64,000 nt of DNA from Montifringilla adamsi (taxonomy: Eukaryota; Chordata; Aves; Passeriformes; Passeridae): NCBI GenBank assembly GCA_017590115.1, contig JAGGNK010012448.1:1713311-1777310 (forward strand), written 5' to 3'. Positions 49,655 to 62,270 of the stretch are shown here, one piece after another. The notes below the pieces were generated by a model. That model worked only from the letters and a program-made list of their open reading frames with translations. It was not told where the DNA came from and ran no database searches. Both the position numbers and the translations under genes were made by a program. How positions within the stretch are numbered: the stretch's first letter is position 1; every line of letters starts with the position of its first letter.

Positions 49655-50660
49655 GGAATTGAATGGATGGCCACAATCAGCGAATTGCAATCAATGGCTC
49701 AAGTGCAGACCAGTGACCAGGGATGACTGGTGTCCTCCAGGGTTGTTGTTGGGACCAGTGATGTTTAACAGCTTTGTCAGCAACATGGACAGTAGGATGG
49801 AGTGCACCCAAACAGCACCAAGCTGTGTGGTGTGGATGACACACTGGAGGGAAAGGATGCTATCCAGAGGGACTGAGAGAGGTTTGAGAGATGGGCTTGT
49901 GTGAACCTCATGAAGATCAACAAGGTCAAGTGTAAGGTCCTGCACTAGGGTCAGGAAAATCCCAAGCACAAATACAGGCTGGGCAGAGAATGAATTTAGA
50001 GCAATCTTGATGACAATGCTTTGGGGATGCTGGTGAATGAGCTGGACATGAGCTGGTATCCCAGAAAATCTGTTGTGTCCCAGGCTGTATCCAAAGCAGT
50101 GTGAATATCAGGACAAGGGAAAGGATTCACTTCCTCTGCTCTCCTTTGGTGAGACCCCACCCACAGTGCTGCATCCAGCTCCAAGCTGGACATCACAGGA
50201 AGGACACTGAGAAAGTCCAGAGGAGAGCCATGAAGATGATCAGAGAACTGGAGTACCTCCCCTGTGAGGATGGGCTGAAGGAGTTGTGACCGTTCACTCA
50301 GGAAAACAAAAGGCTTCAGGTAGATCTTATAGCAGCCTTTCAATATCTAAAGACAGGCTACAAGAGAGCTGGAGATGGACTTTTTTACAAGGGCTTGTAA
50401 TCATAGAACAAGGGGGAATGCCTTCAAACAGAAAGTGAGTTGACTTAGATCAGACAAAGAAGTTTTTTACAATGTAGTGCTGAGACAGTATTTCACGTTG
50501 TCCTGAGAATTTGTGGGTGACCTGGAAGTGTTGAAGGCCAGGCTGCACAGAATTTTGGGCCACCTGATCTAGTGGAAGATGTCCCTGTCCATGGGAGAGG
50601 GGTTGGAAGTAAACAAACTTTAAAGTCCTTCCAACCCAAACCATTCTATAATTCTATGAA
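49655..50660 (+). mobile_element. CR1 LINE, 5'-truncated, about 1 kb with intact 3' end
   Basis: In order: the reverse-transcriptase C-terminal coding region (GACTGGTGTCCTCCAGGGTT, ATGTTTAACAGCTTTGTCAG, GACACACTGGAGGGAAAGGA, AACCTCATGAAGATCAACAA), the thumb/C-terminal part (GAGACCCCACCCACAGTGCT, AGAGGAGAGCCATGAAGATG), and the 3' UTR (ACAAGAGAGCTGGAGATGGA, AAGTCCTTCCAACCCAAACC). It ends in the CR1 signature ATTCTATAATTCTATGA. Frameshifts and stops throughout, so non-autonomous. 5' truncation is usual for CR1. Confidence 0.93.
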
Positions 50661-50902
50661 ATACCGACATCAGACATTTGGTATTACTTTTTTCTGTGGT
50701 ATTCTTGGACGTGCCATTTCAAGGACTTTTCAATTCATGATTCAGGAATATTTCCACAAGACATGCATCTATACTTGAACTATGGAAATTAATCTTTTGG
50801 CTATGTACCATGAGCAGATACGCATTAAACATTTGGAAAAGAGAACTTCCTGTTTGGTCACCTAACTCTGTAGACAAATGATCCTCCCTTATTTGGTATC
50901 AT

Positions 50903-50952
<50 letters not shown>

Positions 50953-53199
50953 CGAAAAACAAATTACACTGGTTAATAAAGTATAGAACAGGAACCACTG
51001 CCTGTATTGTACACCTCTCTTTATTTTGAGAAAGCTCTAGGCTGTGTGCCTCCATCCAAGTTGTTTTTCCTGCTGTCTCAGTAAATCAGGTATTGGTGAG
51101 GCTGGGTCCACATCAGCTCACCAAACAGCTGCTTAATCTAAGGGTTTCTTAATAAAAACTTTATTTCCTTCAATGAAAGACAGCTGAATGCCCAGCAGTG
51201 AGAAGGCAGAAGCATGTGGGTTGTGGATCTGGTCTCTACTATATATTGAGAAGCATGTAAAATGTATAATGGGGAAACATAAGATCTAAAATAAATTGCC
51301 TGAAATAAATTATTGTGAATAGTAAGCCCTCCTCAGTGGTGAGCACCATTTGTCTAAAAGGAAACATGTTTTTTAAACCTTGCTTGAAGTACAATTATAT
51401 ATTGTGAGCCACTTCAACTGCTGGAGGAGTGGTCTGGGTGTTGTAGTTTGATTTGGTTAATCTTTCTTCTTCTATTGTTTCAGATGATCAAGGGAACCTG
51501 GCAGGGCGAACGAGCCTGTAATACTCATTGTTCACTTGTCAGCCTTAGATTCATCTTGCACAAGAAGAAATTCTTACATTTTATTGCTTATGTTGTTGAC
51601 ATAAGTAGCTAGAGATATGGTGTTACTTGAATCACTAGAGTGTTACCTAGAAACCATGGGCATGTTGACACCTGAAATTCTTGTAGCTGACCCGTGACTC
51701 TGGGGTAAGAGTAAAACATTTTTCGAAAAACTATTGCAGAAGATAGAACAACCAAGTGCAGGCTTAATCTTTCATCCTAGATATAGCTCTGTGTGGCAGA
51801 AGACTTAGTTCTCTTTTGGTTTTACAGGAAGTTATTTCAAGATGCATAGTATTATCTCTGACAAATAAGTGTATTTTTTCATAATAATCCCACATCAGTA
51901 AGTACAGAATGCTATCTGAAGGGATTTGGGAATGTCAAGGAAAGCTAGAACTTTCAAAGAATTAAAATACAAATCTTAGTGTGAGCTTGGACAATAGAAG
52001 CTTTCTATGGATTCCAACTATTTTTTCTTCAAATCTCTATACTTGTAGCAAAAAAGAAAATGTAACTTTATGATTGTTTTCTTATATTCTGCAGAATGTA
52101 TTTTGTGAAGTGGCTAGTACTGTTAAACAAACCACCATACAAATGGATGATTGCACTGTTTTTTTTCAGATGGCTTTTTCACAGAAATGGTTGAGTAATT
52201 TCTGATAATACATTTAAATAAATTTAATGTAGCCTTAAGCAAAGAGAAGCATGATAAAAAAAATTCTTAACTAGTAAAATTTGCTGTAATTGTAAATAAG
52301 GGATAGAATTATAAAAAGCATAAGGCAGTCTTCCTTTTTATTGCAACACAGGAAAAGTAGAACTGAAGTGAAAGTTGTAGAGGGAGGGGAGTATGTATCA
52401 GAGTCATTACTTGTATACATGGTGAAAAATATGGAAAATCATACTTGTGTGTGATCTGTTACTGCATCAATATCCAACATGGAAAATTCAAAATTAATTT
52501 TACAAAACTATTTCATAGTTTTCTGTGATTCTTTTTTTGATTCAAATTGTTGTGGATGCAGATCTTATTACGTGGTAAGAAGGACTGATCTGTGTACTGG
52601 TTTTTGAAAGGTACCTAAGGTCATGTAGTCCTTTTTTCCTTCATCTTCACTTTTCTCTTATTCTTCCCTGTGTAATTTCCCAGACAGAACCTTTCCAATA
52701 GAGATGAAGCATGTTTTTTCACTTGTAGAACAGCAACACCCTAACTCTCTGAGACAGAACCAGCCACCAGGAAACAAAACAGAATCAACTAGATTTTCTG
52801 TCGTCCCCACAACAGAGAGAAGGCAGTAGGGCAGAAGGTCAAAAAAAGAATGAACGGAGGCAATAGATAAGAGGGTCTGTTTGTGAAAGGACAGTCAATG
52901 GATGATGAGAACGGATGAAGACCCAACTCCATTGGAGGTGTTACCAGTGTCTGAAAGACCTACACCTCCTATCACAACCACTTTCACAACAACAACAAAA
53001 AGACAGGATATAGTTGTAGGTGATTACCTTAAAATTGGAATGGAGTCCAATGTATGAACCTGGGGCCAGGGTTTAGGACATCACGAGGAAGCTTCCTGGT
53101 AAGGCCCTTGGACTACTGACCATTTCTAGTCTGCCACAGGGGTAGGGATGAATTTGCAATGCATAGGTTTTGGGTGATCAAAACAGCCTTCAGGGCATT
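50661..53199. other. intergenic with 45-nt poly(T) tract
   Basis: No gene recognised. A poly(T) run is listed separately; the rest is AT-rich. The part from about 52900 may hold more of the next CR1 copy, too diverged to call. Confidence 0.45.
50906..50950 (-). repeat. poly(T) tract, 45 nt
   Basis: An uninterrupted run of 45 T between ATGGA and GCCGAAAAAC. On the minus strand it is a poly(A) run; no processed gene body is recognised beside it. Confidence 0.92.
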
Positions 53200-53975
53200 C
53201 AGATTGCTGGTATGGAATGATTACATTCATGGACAAAGGAAGGCCTGTGAATGTCACCTACCTGGATTTATGTAAGGCCTTTGACATGGTTCCCCACAAC
53301 ATCCCTCTCTCTAGACTGGAGAGATGATTTGATGCATGGAGTTTTTGGTGGATGAGGAGTTGGTTGAATTGAGTTTGCTCCCCAGAGGGTAGTGGTCAAT
53401 GGCTCTGTGTCCTTATTAACATTAGTGACAAGTGGTGTCCCTCATATTGGAAACACATACTGTTTGATGACTTAAACAATGACATAGGGAAAGGAAGCAA
53501 GTGTACCTCTAGCAAGTTTGCAAATGACATGAAGCTGAGTGATGCCACTGACAGTCCTGAAAGATGGGAAACCATCCAGAAGGACATGGTCAAGTTGAAG
53601 GAGTGGGACCATGGGAATCACATGAGGTTCAACACCACCAAGAGCAAGGTGCTACACCTGGGCTGGGGCAACCCCCAGTTCCATCACCGGCTGTGGAATG
53701 AACAGATTCTTCTGAGAAGGATTTGGAGGTGCAGGTGGATGCGAGGCTGGACATGACCCAGCAATGAGCACTTGCAACCTGGAAAGCCAAATGTGTCCTG
53801 GGCTGCATCCACAGCAGTGTGGCCAGCACGGAGAGGGAGGGGATTCTGACCCTCTGCTCTGCTCTGCTCTGGTGAGGCCACACCTGGAACACAGGGACCA
53901 GCTCTGAGGTCTACAACACAGGAAGGACATGGACCTGTTGGAGCAAGTACGGAGGAGGGCCATGAATTCTAGTAA
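53200..53975 (+). mobile_element. CR1 LINE fragment (reverse-transcriptase region), both ends truncated
   Basis: Begins with GGAAGGCCTGTGAATGTCAC and CTACCTGGATTTATGTAAGG, encoding a 'YLDLCKAFDMVPHNIPLS'-like reverse-transcriptase block. It continues through GCAAGTTTGCAAATGACATG, GAAGGACATGGTCAAGTTGA, AAGAGCAAGGTGCTACACCT and GTGTCCTGGGCTGCATCCAC, and stops after GGAGGAGGGCCATGAATTCT. Internal deletions and frameshifts make it dead. The CR1 3' UTR is absent. Confidence 0.9.
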
Positions 53976-54154
53976 TAGCACAACATGTCCAATCAAATGC
54001 TTAATGGCATAATCTCAGGAAGCCCTTAAGATAAAGGCAATTGGAACTAAGGAAATTCACCAGATAAATGTAATGTTTCATGCCTACTGCACTGTGTCTA
54101 TTTGAGATAGAGGGTTTCTTTTTGTTTGTTTTTGGGTGTGGGTTGGGGTTTTAT

Positions 54155-54215
54155 GCATATATATATGTATGTGTGTGTGTATACAAATATATATATTTAA
54201 ATATATATATATATA
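54155..54215. repeat. AT/GT microsatellite cluster
   Basis: Interrupted (AT)n, (GT)n and again (AT)n runs. Confidence 0.85.
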
Positions 54216-54339
54216 AAATAACAGGCTGTATGATGCTGTTTTGAATTTGTTACTGAAACACTGTTGCCAACACACAGTAATCCTTGCCCAGCATCACAGT
54301 TTTCCTTTTTTCTCACTTTCTTCCCTCAGCTTCCCCTCT

Positions 54340-54740
54340 CAGAGCTGGACCTGGGCAGGAAGCTGGCAGGAGAGCTGACCCCGAAAGACAAAAGGGATGG
54401 TTTAGGCCATATAACATCACAGTCAGCAATGAAAGCAATAAAAGCAATAAAAGGGTAGAAGGAGGGATTAGAAACATTTGTTGTTTTAGCTTGTGTTTCC
54501 CCAGTTAATCATGGTATGTTATGATTTGCTAAGGCTCTGCTTTGCAGGAGGTGGCTAAACATCTTCTAGCCCACGGGAAACAGTGAAACTGTTCTGCTTC
54601 CACACGTAACTTTTCCTCCCCTATTAAGTTAGTTGGTTTAATCCATGAATATTCTTTTCGCTGTTCTGTTTTCTCCTCTTTCCAAGGGATAAGGGAGTGA
54701 CTGGCTGGATGTGTAGGTATTTGCCCTACCCATCACAGGA
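54340..54740 (+). mobile_element. degraded ERVL-type LTR
   Basis: Same block order as the LTR at 1521-2085 but more diverged: AGAGCTGACCCCGAAAGACA near 54373, CATATAACATCACAGTCAGC near 54408 followed by AATAAAAG, GGAGGTGGCTAAACATCTTC near 54548, and TATTAAGTTAGTTGGTTTAA with ATGAATATTCTTTTC to the 3' side. The 5' third is missing or unrecognisable. Confidence 0.6.
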
Positions 54741-55400
54741 TTTTTTGTTGCACAACAGGGCTTAAGAGGTGCAAGATAACATCAGACTGATTGTGGTTTG
54801 AATTTATAGCTGTTATAACTGCTTAGCTGCTTATTGGCAGGCTCTAATGCTTGCCATGAGGCTCATTTACTTTATTGTGTATTGGAGCCTGTGGCTTGCT
54901 GATGAGTGTTTTTAGTTTTTGCTGTTTGATGTTCTGCTTATCATCTTACTTTGACAAGCCATTTTGATAGCAATATATTCCCATGTGCCTGGGCTGGTCT
55001 ATGACCCTGGCAGTGCTTCCATTCATGTACTGCTATACCATACATGAAGGGAGTCAACTATGAACTAGATCAAAAACCCCTGAAGGGACCATGGCTCATG
55101 AATAAACCCATGCTGGAGCAGGCACACCCTCAGAGGAACTGCAACCCATGGAGGATTCATGCTGGCAGAAGTGCAATGTGTGGATGTTGTTGCAAAGGTA
55201 ACTCTATCACCTGGTCTAAAGGGAAAAGGGGTGCAGACTGTAATGGATATACAACTAACCTTAGCATTTATACAAATTGTAACTGATGGTTTGAGCTGTA
55301 TGTTGTAGGAAGTGATACAGCAGGACCAACCCAAGAGAATGGAGGAACAACCTCAGAAGGAGCTGGGCAAGTGAGCTGGTGACAACCTGAGCTGTCACTG
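54741..55400 (+). mobile_element. probable ERV internal leader or second LTR fragment
   Basis: Follows the LTR directly. Blocks such as ACCCATGCTGGAGCAGGCAC and CTGCAACCCATGGAGGATTC resemble repeated '...GCTGGAGCAG...' units of the LTR family at 60753. Later parts (GATACAGCAGGACCAACCCA) look like ERVL-associated non-coding sequence. No gag, pol or env reading frame recognised. The assignment is from memory. Confidence 0.4.
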
Positions 55401-58400
55401 CTTCTTCACAACACAGCAAGCCTTGTAATCTATTCTGTACTCTATAGAAGGCACCCAATCTATGGTCTGAACAAACTCAATGGACTTTTATCATCTTTCT
55501 CCTATTTTCTCTTCATCCTAATAGAGAGGCGAGTGGGCAAGCAGCTGTCTGCCTATTTGTGTATTGGCTGGGATTAACCACCACACTTGTCTGTTACAAG
55601 ATACATTTAAGAAATGTTTTCTCTGGATGTGTTTGTCACTTCTCCCTTGCAAAAGCCTAGAGTTCTCCCTTTTAGAAAGAAATTAACTATGGGATGCTAT
55701 TGGAAACAGAAATTTAGCCAAAAAAGGACCTTTCAAGTGATCCAGTATTTTTTGTTATTGATAGAGAAATGCTCATTCTTGATTTCCTTTATGTTTTAAT
55801 TGAGTTATGTTACTTGGTTTTGGTATCTTTTCAGCAGAAAGACATGTTGAGTCAAACTAGTACTTAAAATTAAGAGTACGTGAGTAATCACTCAAATTCC
55901 TCACAGTTTATAAATGGACAGTGAATGGGTTATTTATGCAGAGACTTCAGTTTTGGCTTGAGATGCTTTAATTTGCAATTAATAAGTGGTAAATACACCA
56001 ACAAAGAGAAATTGCTTATGTTTGCAAATGAGCTTTATGATGATTATGGAATAGGAATTTGAAAAGAATTGTTGAGAACTCTCCACTAAGAGTTTCACAA
56101 TTTTATAGATATGATTAAAACTAAACCTCCTTTCTATCCTGTAGATTAAAAAGGACCAACACTGAACAACATGACTAACACCAGTAAAATCAAACTACCT
56201 ATAGTAGTAAGGACCATACATAAATGGATGGGAAGTCAATGAAACTTAAGTCAGCTTATTTTTCTTTTCCACTTGTTTTGGTTCTGAATAAATAATCCTT
56301 CAATTTAGAGTATGTATGGTAAGGACCTTAGCCACTCCTGAAGTATGCTCATAACTGACAGGACACACAGAATATCTTCCACACCAGAGAAGGATAGCAA
56401 ATTTTAGACACCAAATGATAGAATATGATAGCAAATCTTTTTCCTTGTAAGAATATGGCAATGTCATTTAATCCCAGTGACTGATTCTACTGACTATTCT
56501 TCTTTTTGTCATGAAAAAGAAATATACCAGGTCTAGCCAAACAGTTTTATAACTATCGATTTGACATCAAATTTTCTAATATTTTTATGGCCTTTTTGTC
56601 CCTGTTCACAAAACAGAAATCTATTTTGTGGCAATAAGCATCTGAAATCCAAGCTTTTTGACAGACAAAGCTCAGGCTGATGTGGGCAATTCTTTTCTGC
56701 TTAAATATGAGTGTTGTGAAGCTGAGTTGTTGGGGTTTTTTTTGGGTTTGTTTTTTTTTTTTTGGGTGCTTCTTTATTTATATATATTATTGTTTTTAAA
56801 AAGAGATTGCTAAGTGACAGAGATTTCAGGTAAAAGAATAAGCTTTATGTACCCTTGCCAACATAATCCTTTGTGGCTTTCTTGCTCAAATCTCTTGGTT
56901 GAAGAGAGAGGGATTTTGCCTTTTGGATCAAATGTAAACATGTCTGTTGATCTAGATTTAGAAATAACTGATAAATAAGGCATAGAGTATCACACCTTAA
57001 GCTCACTCAAACAGTGATGCCAGTATTCAGTGGTTCAGAATTGTGTTAAAAGGCAAGACCCAATAAATAAATAAATAAAAGAACAAAAAAGGAAAAGATC
57101 TGCTGGCATGAGGTAAATTTTCTGATTAATCTTTTAGCAAATAGGGCAGTGTTGCAATCAGTGACAGCAGAACACATGCTTAGGCAGTCATTGGAGCAGA
57201 AATTCCATGTTGGTGGATAATCTCTTTCAAATATGAAAAAAAAATTAAGTAATGTTTGAAAATAGTAATTCTTTCTAGTTGAAAAACTGATTGCATTTGA
57301 AAACATTGATTTACTTTTACCTTGAATCATATCTTTGGTATGGTAAATAATCCTAGACTCCTTTGCATAGATACACATTTAATTGAGATCAGCTTGTGGC
57401 TTCTTCTCTCATTACACTAATTTCTCCATGTACAGAGAAGAGTAACTTTTCAGAAAATGTGTAATATTATGATATCTGATGACTACTACTGGAATATAAC
57501 AGAATGAGTAACAAATCAGGCCTTAACAGAGCAATGGATGACCTGTGATAATAACTTTGAAACATGAATTGCTTGCAAAACCATTCCCTTGAAAGATTCG
57601 ATATTGTAGGTGGAGACACTTGGTCAAAATCTTCACGGCTCTCCTTCTGTAGTGTCTAGGTCTTTTCACATTTAACATGACAATATTCAACTGCTTTATT
57701 CTTATACAATCCATTAATATATTTGACTTGTACTGACATATTTGAAGGCTCTTTTAATATGAGGCTGACATATTTGAAGGCTCTTTTCATGTGCACAAAA
57801 TCCATGGATGTCTCACTAGACTGTCTTGTTTTTCATAATGGCTTTGTTGTGGCTTTCTTATGTTTGAATGTAAAAGCTATTACAGAGCTTCTGCATTTGA
57901 AATTCATGTCCCTAATAGTCAGTAAGCTGACAAGCCCTTCAGCTCAAAGAAATGCTGAAGGTAATGTATCCTTCCACAACATGTAGGGAAATCTTTCAGT
58001 ATAACAGACTAATTGAAAAAAAGAAACTTAAATTGATTAATGATGGTACTTACTAATTCTACAGTAGTTTTCCTCTTCAAGATACTTCAATCATTAATGA
58101 ATTTTCAACACCTTGCTACCCTCATTTGTTCCACCATTTGCTACTTCACACTTTACTCCTGTTTTCTACCATCCCCTAATTTTCCATTGCAGGTAATGCA
58201 ATCTCACTGTGTTTTTCTTATATCAATTTGGTGGTTATCTATAAGCCACCATCTGATTCTTCAGTATGTGTTTCAATGCACACTCATCATTGAGCATAAA
58301 CCTACAAAACACTTAATGTGCTGTATTTGAGTGTGCATCAGATTCTGGCAAACTTACCATAAATTGGTTTGAAATATTTTCAGTGGGTTCTAGATTTAGC

Positions 58401-58805
58401 ACTGCTGATTCATTGGGAGGTTGTCATATATAAAAATTTCTACTATATAAGCAAGTAGATGATAATAGCTTCAGCAGTGTAAATAAATACTTACAATTAA
58501 TTCCCCTTTCAACTTGAGAACTTAAGAGTGTGAAAATGTTAATAAAAGTATTATGAAATTATCCGTTTGCATCATAAATATGAATTTTAATTCCGTAGAA
58601 TATTAGAGAAACAGGCAAAATTCGTTTTAAAATTCAGTAAGCCAAGCATCATAAATCTGTTGTAGAGCCAAAATATGGGACATGGAAAGATAATGCTTTC
58701 TTTTGGGATTTGGTGACTGGCTCCAGAGAAAAGCATTGCTTGCATCATCTCTCCTGCAAAAAGGATGGAACTGAAATGCAGATACATGTAACCTCTCTCT
58801 GGATT
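55401..58805. other. intergenic, no gene found
   Basis: AT-rich. Contains a 32-bp-period tandem duplication (57733-57789) and short T-rich tracts. No coding region recognised. Confidence 0.5.
57733..57789 (+). repeat. tandem duplication, period 32
   Basis: CTGACATATTTGAAGGCTCT plus TTT occurs at 57733 and again at 57765, with AATATGAGG as the remaining spacer. Confidence 0.9.
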
Positions 58806-59195
58806 TAGAATAATGGAGTGCTTTGGGCTGGAAAGGACCTTAAACATCATCTAAATACAATCCCATTGCTGTGGTCAGGGGCACATACCAATACACCAGG
58901 CTGCCCAAATCCCCATCCAACCCAGCCTGAACACTTCCAGGGATGGAGTCTCCACAGCTTCTCTGGGCGACATACTGCAGCATCTTACCAGCCTCACAAT
59001 AAAGACTTTCTTCAGTATAACAAATCTAAATTTCTGCTCTCTCAGCTTGAAGCCTTTCCCCCTTGTCCCATCTCTACAGTTCTTGATGAAGAGTCCTTCT
59101 CTCTGGCTTCCCTGTACACGCCCTTCAGACACTGGAAGCTTACTATGATCTCCATGTAATCTTCTCTTCTCCAAGTTGAGAAGCTTCTTCACATT
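58806..59195 (-). mobile_element. CR1 LINE 3' fragment
   Basis: Antisense CR1 3' UTR and end of the second ORF: GGGCTGGAAAGGACCTTAAA, CATCATCTAAATACAATCCC, ACACTTCCAGGGATGGAGTC, TCCACAGCTTCTCTGGGCGA, CAGCTTGAAGCCTTTCCCCC and TTCTCTTCTCCAAGTTGAGA. The terminal octamer repeat has eroded. Confidence 0.92.
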
Positions 59196-60747
59196 GTCTT
59201 CAGCCTAGAGCTGGAAATCCACTAAGCACAGCAATGGGTTTTCTTCTCTTGTTTGTAGGGAAATTTAGATGTCCTTTAGGATAAGGTTCCATTTCATATA
59301 ATTGACATCTGTGACAACTTATAAGTTCTTGTTAGTGTTTCATATCTGCTTGAGAATCACTATCTCTGCTCTTTATAATGTTTTGAATATTGTCAAAAGT
59401 AGACAGTTTTTTTTTTCATTCTCCATTGACTTCATTTAAAGAAGCTGTTATTTCCAACATTTTATGTAGTCTGATTGATGTTTGTCTTCATTTTGTTTAT
59501 TACAGATATACAGAATTGTGCATGGTATTCTGTGTACCTGGTATTCTCCCCATTGCCAAAATGTGAACAGTTGCAGAAGTGTTATCAAAATCAAATGTTC
59601 CTACTTAAGGTAACAAAGTACGAGGTAGAGACATTTATTAACTTGTGGCTTCAAAATGGCGAAAACTGATGTTTGTACTGGATATTTGCATAAACATTTC
59701 TGACTTCGTCTTGGAGGCACGTTGCTTACACACTGCATATAGACAAATTGTGTTGCTTTAAGTTTTCTGAGGCTGTTCCACATGGGTTTATTGGCACTGA
59801 ATTCTCAAAAACTGCTTAATTTTGATCTTGATTTCAGAGTTTTGCAGTCCCCATCTAACTGCATTTGCCTAATCTAGATTACGTTAGATCCATTATCTTT
59901 CATCTGCTTTGCAATGTGTTGGTCTATAAAGCATTATTTACATTTATGATGAGAAAGACTACCTGATTAGTTTTTTTGTGTTTGAATTTTTCCTTCCTAC
60001 CCAGCAAAGTGGAAAGGGTTTTGTGGTTTTGGTTTGGTTTTGTTAGTTTTTTTTTGGTTTTTTTTCCTGATTATTTTTAATCACATGTAATTTGCTTTTT
60101 GGCAGCTGGTTTTCTCTAATCAACCTGTTGACTTGAATTCTATAAAGACAGAAGCCCAGCCCTTTTCCATGTTTAAAAATATAGGAAGCTCTGTTTATTG
60201 GTTATTTGTAACTGAGATATTTTTAAACTCCAAACAAGTGCTTTACAGCCCTATCACATCATCAGAGGTGAAATAGATCTTATTTCTGTGAAGATTTCTG
60301 TAACAGAAGATTTTAATTATTCTATCAAACAACAAAACACCCATGAGATCTTTCTTTATATTACAATGGGAAGCTAGCTGAAATCTTAGGAAGTAAAAGG
60401 TTGTGAGTCTTTCATTTCAGCTAGAAAACTGTCCATTCTTTAAGTTCTTTTTCCAGTACTGATGATGACAATTCCTCTGAATGAGCCTACTGAACTAAAC
60501 AAGAATCTTTCTTTTACCTAAGGTTTCTGTACTAAGGACAAATAGTTCTGGGTCACCAAGTAGATGTTATCTTCAGTGCTTGCTACTACTTCATTTTGTG
60601 CTTCACATTGCCTTTTCTGTAAAAATAAGTATTTATCTTCCAAAATAAATTACTTCTTATCAACATGTCCAACTTCATCTTTTGATTAAGAACTCGTTCT
60701 GCATTTATGTACTCAGAAATTCTTGACCTACCAGAAAATCTTACTAC
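59196..60747. other. intergenic, no gene found
   Basis: AT-rich DNA between the CR1 fragment and the LTR. Nothing recognised. Confidence 0.5.
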
Positions 60748-60752
60748 ACAGG

Positions 60753-62265
60753 TGTATTGGTTTGGCATGGCCTGGTTTTTGGCAGCAGGGCAGCCACAAA
60801 GGTGGCTCCTGTGAAAAGTTCCTGGAAGCTTCCACCATGTCCAGCAGAGCCAAAGGCTGATGGCTCTGAAGATGGACATGCTGCTGGCCAAAAGTGGGCC
60901 AATGAGAGAGGCTGGTAGCGTCTTTGTGATGACACATTTAAGAAAAAAAAAACAAAACAAAGTCACAGGGTTTTTGCTCCTAGTCAGAGAAGAGAACATG
61001 TGAAGTACCCACAGCCCATGGGCAAGGTGCCCAGGCCAGAGTGGGTGGATGCCTAGAGGAGGCTGTGATTCAGTGGGACACCCGGTGGAGAGAGGGCCCT
61101 GCTTCCAGGCTGGAGCAGCCTGTCCTTGGAGGGCTGCAGCCCCTGGAAAGAGAGACCCATGTCACGGCAGTTTTGGGAGGACTGTGCGCCCATGGGAGGG
61201 ACTCACATTGCAGCAGGTGCGGTGTGGCTGCTGCTCCTGAGAGTGGACCCACACCTGGGAAGCTCACTGAGAACTGTCTCCTGTGGGAGGGAGCCCACGG
61301 ACTCACAGGGGAAGGACTCCTCTCCCAGAGCAGCAGAAGAAAATCTAGGTGATGAACTGACCAAAACCCCCAGAAAAAGGAAGAGGAAGGGGCTTGAAGA
61401 AGAAGGTATTTCAAGGTATTTTGTTTCTTGTCGCCGTGTCCTCCTTGGGTCCACTTGGGCACTCCCGGCCAGCTTGGACACAGTGGATGGTGGGGGACAC
61501 GCTCCCGTGCCCTGGGGTACAGGAAGGCAGCTAGGGTTGTTAGCCCTATGGCAGAGGAGATGCTGCAGACAACAGTGAAGAAGGAGCCGACTCTTAGCAG
61601 GGCTGTAATCCAAGGTTTATTTCAGAACTCTGAGGAATGCCGCACCTCAGTGTAACCAGCTGCAAAGAGCACAGATGAGCCCTTGCAACAACCTTTAAAG
61701 GGGGGTGGAAACAAGGGAGGGATTCACACAACAAGCAGTGGGGAAACTTGGGGGTGTGGAACCTGGGGGGATAGGATAGGGATGGAACCACACATTGGGA
61801 AGTACTTGAAGGGAGGGCCCTGGCCTTTGGCCAATCACTCTATGCCCCGGATGGAAGGTTCTAGGCAGAGGGGACAGGAGGCCGAGTGACTGACAGAGGT
61901 CCAGGGAGGATATTGGGGAATGATTCAGCAAAAACTCAGGGTGTTAGGTGGGCAGTAGGGAGGACTGACATGTGGGAGCAGGGAAACAACTTGGGGCAAA
62001 CCAGTTTTGAAAGAACAGGGGTACCAAGACAAAGCCCTAACAAACAGAAAACAGAGGTAATAAAAACAATACAACAATTTCTCATTTTCTTCCTCTGACT
62101 CTGTTAGTAATAAATTCACTTTGCAACTTAGTGTTGAGCCTGTTTAGCCCTTGAAATATTTCTCCTGGTCCTTATCTCACTCATGAATTTTTTCCCCCTC
62201 CTTTACCCAGCTGGTGAGCCAGTGACTCTCATGGGTGCCTGGCACTGGGCCAGTGTCAAACCACA
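60753..62265 (+). mobile_element. solo LTR (avian ERVL-like family), split by a nested LTR
   Basis: Begins TGTATTGGTTTGGCATGGCC and ends GTGTCAAACCACA. It is flanked by exact 5-bp duplications ACAGG (60748-60752 and 62266-62270), the size expected for ERVL-type integration. It contains the family's repeated 'cccatgg... / ...ggagcag...' units, a TTTAAGAAAAAAAAAAC TATA-like area near 60939, GATGAACTGACCAAAACCCC near 61351, and AATAAATTCACTTTGC (poly(A) signal area, 62109). Excluding the insertion at 61429-62082, its length is about 860 bp. No internal genes, so a recombination-derived solo LTR. Confidence 0.85.
61429..62076 (-). mobile_element. solo LTR nested in the older LTR, minus strand
   Basis: 648 bp. 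On the minus strand it starts TGTTGTATTG and ends GGACACGGCGACA (TG...CA). The 6-bp flanks are GTTTCT (61423-61428) and ATTTCT (62077-62082), one mismatch, consistent with an ERVK-like 6-bp duplication. In minus-strand order: a TTTAAA box (61694-61699), then AATAAA (61616-61621) about 75 bases on, a short-R layout. The host LTR sequence resumes on both sides. No retroviral genes. Confidence 0.8.
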
Positions 62266-62270
62266 ACAGG

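Noticed and set aside
49635..50343. Frames on both strands in the 49.6-50.3 kb region as possible host genes
   Set aside because: The plus-strand sequence is a broken CR1 reverse-transcriptase region; the minus-strand frames are its shadow.
58818..59192. 113- and 105-codon frames near 59 kb
   Set aside because: They lie within a minus-strand CR1 3' fragment.
61041..62119. Cluster of 60-150-codon frames on both strands near 61-62 kb
   Set aside because: They fall in the two nested LTRs, which are GC-rich and non-coding. No gag, pol or env motif is present.
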